From: Gemmataceae bacterium
Lineage (GTDB): Bacteria > Planctomycetota > Planctomycetia > Gemmatales > Gemmataceae
Assembly: GCA_019636445.1 (NCBI GenBank)
Contig: JAHBXO010000017.1
Coordinates: 50,266-114,265 of the forward strand
Direction of reading: 5' to 3'
Length of the DNA: 64,000 bases
Positions 61,699 through 64,000 of the stretch are shown here, in pieces. The notes below the pieces were generated by a model. That model ran no database searches, had not been told where the DNA came from, and worked only from the letters and a program-made list of their open reading frames with translations. Position numbers and translations under genes: made by a program. Numbering within the stretch: the stretch's first letter is position 1; every line of letters begins with the position of its first letter.

Positions 61699-61772
61699 CA
61701 TTTCCGAACCAGGAAGTCAGTTCGCGCATCGATAAAGTAAACATCCTGATTGCCGCCGAACCGGATGCCAAA

Positions 61773-64000
61773 ATGCCGAACGATTCCATATTCCTTCGCC
61801 TCACCGATGAGCGTGTCTTGATCCTCGATGGAGGAATGGGCACGAGTCTGCACCGATACAAGCCGACCGACGCCGACTGGGGCTTCGCGCCGAACGGCAA
61901 GTCGCTGATGAACCTGTCGGACGCGCTCGTCTACACCCATCCGGAATGGATCAAGGAGATTCATCGCGGCTATTTCGCTGCCGGCTGCGACGCGATTGAA
62001 ACGAACACCTTCAACGCCACCACGCTCGTCCTCGACGAATTCGGCATGGCCGACAAGCTGGACGAGATCAACCGCGAGAACATCCGCCTCGCGAAGGAGG
62101 CCGCCGCCGAATTCACCACCAAGGACCGCCCTCGCTTCGTCGTCGGCTCCGTCGGCCCCGGCACGAAGATGCCCTCGCTGACCGACCCGGCCATCTACTG
62201 CGATTTCGACCGGCTGGCGGAGGCGTACCGCCGGCAACTCCAGATCATGATCGAGGAGCGCGTCGACGCGATCCTGATCGAGACCTGCTTCGACATCCTG
62301 CAGGCGAAGTGCGTCGCCATCACGGCGATCGAGGAAATGCAGCGTGCCGGTGTGCGTATCCCGCTGATGGTCCAACTCACGATCATCGACGCCCGCCAGA
62401 AGATGCTCCCCGGCACCGATATCCCGGCCGCGCTCGTCGCGCTCGAGCCGCTCGACGAGATCGACGTGATCGGTATGAATTGCGGCGTCGGCCCCGACCT
62501 CATGCTGGACGGCATCAAGCACCTGAGCCGGCACTGCAAGAAAAAAATCAGTGTCCTCCCGAATGCCGGCCTGCCGGAGAACCGGAATGGCGAGACGTAT
62601 TTCCCGCTGGATCCCGAAGGACTGGCCGAGTGGCACGAACGGTTCGTCAATGAGTTCGGCGTCAGCATCATCGGCGGATGCTGCGGTACCACAAAAGACC
62701 ACATGGCCGCCGTCGTGAAGCGCCTCGGCGGCGCGAAGCCGGCACCGCGGACCGTCACCTACCTGCCGATGGTGTCGAGTCTCCAGTCTTCGCAAGAACT
62801 CATCGTCGATCAGAAACCGTTGCTCGTGGGCGAGCGGACCAACACCAACGGCTCGAAGAAGTTCAAGCAACTCCTCGAGAAGGAAGACTGGCACGGCCTC
62901 GTCGAGATGGCTCAGGAGCAGGAGCGCGAGGGCGTGCACCTGCTTGACGTCTGCGTGGACTACGTCGGCCGCGACGGCGTGAGGGACATGAAGGAGGTCA
63001 TCAAGCGCTACAACGCCGTGCTGACCAAACCGCTGATGCTCGACAGCACCGAAGTGCCCGTCATCGAAGCGGCGCTCAAGCTCTGTTCCGGCAAGACGAT
63101 CATCAACAGCATCAACCTCGAAGACGGCCGCAAGACGCTCGACCCGAAGACGAAGCTCGCGAAGAAGTACGGCGCCGGTCTCGTCGCACTCACCATCGAC
63201 GAAAAGGGCCAGGCCGACACCGCCGAGTGGAAGTTCGAAGTCGCGAAGCGGATGTACGACATCGTCGTGCACGAGTACGGCATTCCGCCGACGGACCTGA
63301 TGTTCGATACGCTCGTCTTCCCGCTCAGTACGGGTCAGGAGCAGACGCGCAAGAGCGCGATCGCCACGTTTGAATCGATCCGGCTCATCAAGCAGAACCT
63401 GCCCGGCGCGCTCACGCACCTCGGCCTATCGAACTGCTCGTTCGGCTTGAACCCATACACGCGCCAGGTGCTGAATTCCGTTTATCTCCACTATGCCATC
63501 GAGTACGGCCTCGACTCCGCGATCCTGCACGCGGCGAAGATCATGCCGTTGGCGAGCATCGACGAGAAAGGCAAGGAACTCTGCCGGCGGCTGCTTTTCG
63601 ACGAGCGAGTCTTCGACGCGGCCGGGAACTGCATCGAAGATCCGTTGCAGATGCTCATCGAGCACTACGCCGACAAGAAGGGCGTGAAGAAGGAAGCCCA
63701 ATCGCTCGGCGAGAGCGTCGAGGAGCGGCTGAAACAGGCGATCATCCAGGGCCGCCGCGATTCCCTCGTCGCAGACCTGGACCTTGCGCGGGCGAAGTAT
63801 TCCCCCATCGACATCATCAACAAGATCCTGCTCGACGGCATGAAGGTCGTCGGAGATCTGTTCGGCAGCGGGCAGATGCAACTCCCGTTCGTGCTGCAAT
63901 CGGCCGAGGTCATGAAGGCCGCCGTCGCGTATCTCGAGCCGTTCATGGAGAAGGTCGAGGGCCAGGAGAAGGGGAAGATCGTCCTCGCCACCGTGAAGGG
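61773..64000 (+). CDS. metH: Cobalamin-dependent methionine synthase, N-terminal 742 residues (runs off window end)
   Basis: The 5' part of metH. Homocysteine domain: ILDGGMGTSLHRYKPTDADW, ETNTFNATTLVLDEF, and the zinc-binding cysteines in GMNCGVGPD and IIGGCCGTTKDH. The methyltetrahydrofolate (pterin) domain begins LLVGERTNTNGSKKFKQLLE and includes PLMLDSTEVPVIEAALKLCS and LTHLGLSNCSFGLNP. The window ends in the B12-cap helices (LDGMKVVGDLFGSGQMQLPF); the cobalamin-binding and activation domains lie beyond. The enzyme transfers a methyl group from 5-methyl-THF through B12 to homocysteine. ATG at 61773 (MPNDSIFLRL). A leader terminator upstream suggests regulated read-through. Confidence 0.95.
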   Translation, partial: MPNDSIFLRLTDERVLILDGGMGTSLHRYKPTDADWGFAPNGKSLMNLSDALVYTHPEWIKEIHRGYFAAGCDAIETNTFNATTLVLDEFGMADKLDEINRENIRLAKEAAAEFTTKDRPRFVVGSVGPGTKMPSLTDPAIYCDFDRLAEAYRRQLQIMIEERVDAILIETCFDILQAKCVAITAIEEMQRAGVRIPLMVQLTIIDARQKMLPGTDIPAALVALEPLDEIDVIGMNCGVGPDLMLDGIKHLSRHCKKKISVLPNAGLPENRNGETYFPLDPEGLAEWHERFVNEFGVSIIGGCCGTTKDHMAAVVKRLGGAKPAPRTVTYLPMVSSLQSSQELIVDQKPLLVGERTNTNGSKKFKQLLEKEDWHGLVEMAQEQEREGVHLLDVCVDYVGRDGVRDMKEVIKRYNAVLTKPLMLDSTEVPVIEAALKLCSGKTIINSINLEDGRKTLDPKTKLAKKYGAGLVALTIDEKGQADTAEWKFEVAKRMYDIVVHEYGIPPTDLMFDTLVFPLSTGQEQTRKSAIATFESIRLIKQNLPGALTHLGLSNCSFGLNPYTRQVLNSVYLHYAIEYGLDSAILHAAKIMPLASIDEKGKELCRRLLFDERVFDAAGNCIEDPLQMLIEHYADKKGVKKEAQSLGESVEERLKQAIIQGRRDSLVADLDLARAKYSPIDIINKILLDGMKVVGDLFGSGQMQLPFVLQSAEVMKAAVAYLEPFMEKVEGQEKGKIVLATVK

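Overview
The window is GC-rich, gene-dense chromosomal DNA from a planctomycete, most probably of the Gemmataceae. This is inferred from the family mix: a PSD1/DUF1549/DUF1553 cytochrome-type protein paired with a DUF1501 Tat protein, a DUF1080 protein, a DUF1559 protein, a BBP7-type outer-membrane barrel, a Ser/Thr kinase with a long N-terminal leader, and many TPR proteins. No rRNA, tRNA, CRISPR array, phage or complete insertion sequence was recognised. The first gene (Ser/Thr kinase) and the last (metH) run off the window edges.

Layout. 0-11 kb: kinase, PSD1-DUF1501 pair (translationally coupled), TPR protein, a gene split by an in-frame TGA, ABC-2 permease, DUF1080 protein and a zinc-ribbon membrane protein. 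10.6-14.4 kb: a 1280-residue scaffold-like protein (disordered repeats, one membrane segment, long coiled coil, TPR). 15-20.4 kb: a phosphate-uptake cluster, pstS, a fused pstC-pstA gene and a PhoR-like kinase, with a Pho-box-like direct repeat in front and no pstB, phoU or phoB beside it. 20.4-25.9 kb: same-strand genes for a membrane-spermidine synthase fusion, an ATP-grasp enzyme, an enoyl-CoA hydratase and a PfkB sugar kinase. 25.7-28.8 kb: a minus-strand operon of two mcsA genes, mcsB (protein-arginine kinase) and a VanZ-like gene. 29-41.2 kb: BBP7 barrel, TPR protein, glycosyltransferase, birA-nadC-S41 protease on the minus strand, proB, an ECF sigma factor with a small membrane protein, a trypsin-like protease and a second gene broken by in-frame TGA. 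41.2-50.8 kb: CBM9-like protein, ArnT-like glycosyltransferase, rpmF-plsX-fabD, HEAT/propeller protein, Nif3 and DUF1559 proteins. 50.8-54.3 kb: minus-strand overlapping genes lipB-lipA-lipoyl-like-tmk-holB. 54.4-64 kb: membrane glycosyltransferase-like protein, 2-hydroxyacid dehydrogenase, proline-rich LptA-like protein, PilZ protein, Tat-exported TPP enzyme, a 1.2-kb non-coding stretch ending in a strong terminator, and metH.

Working together: rpmF-plsX-fabD is the classic ribosome/phospholipid-fatty-acid linkage; mcsA-mcsA-mcsB is a phosphoarginine quality-control module; lipB-lipA make protein-bound lipoate. The least expected signals are the lipB/lipoyl-like locus, where the acylation Lys of LipB and the acceptor Lys of the lipoyl-fold protein both appear replaced, the pstC-pstA fusion, two genes interrupted by single in-frame TGA codons, and a palindromic repeat that supplies the end of a coding sequence. 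All calls come from reading the sequence; no database search was possible.
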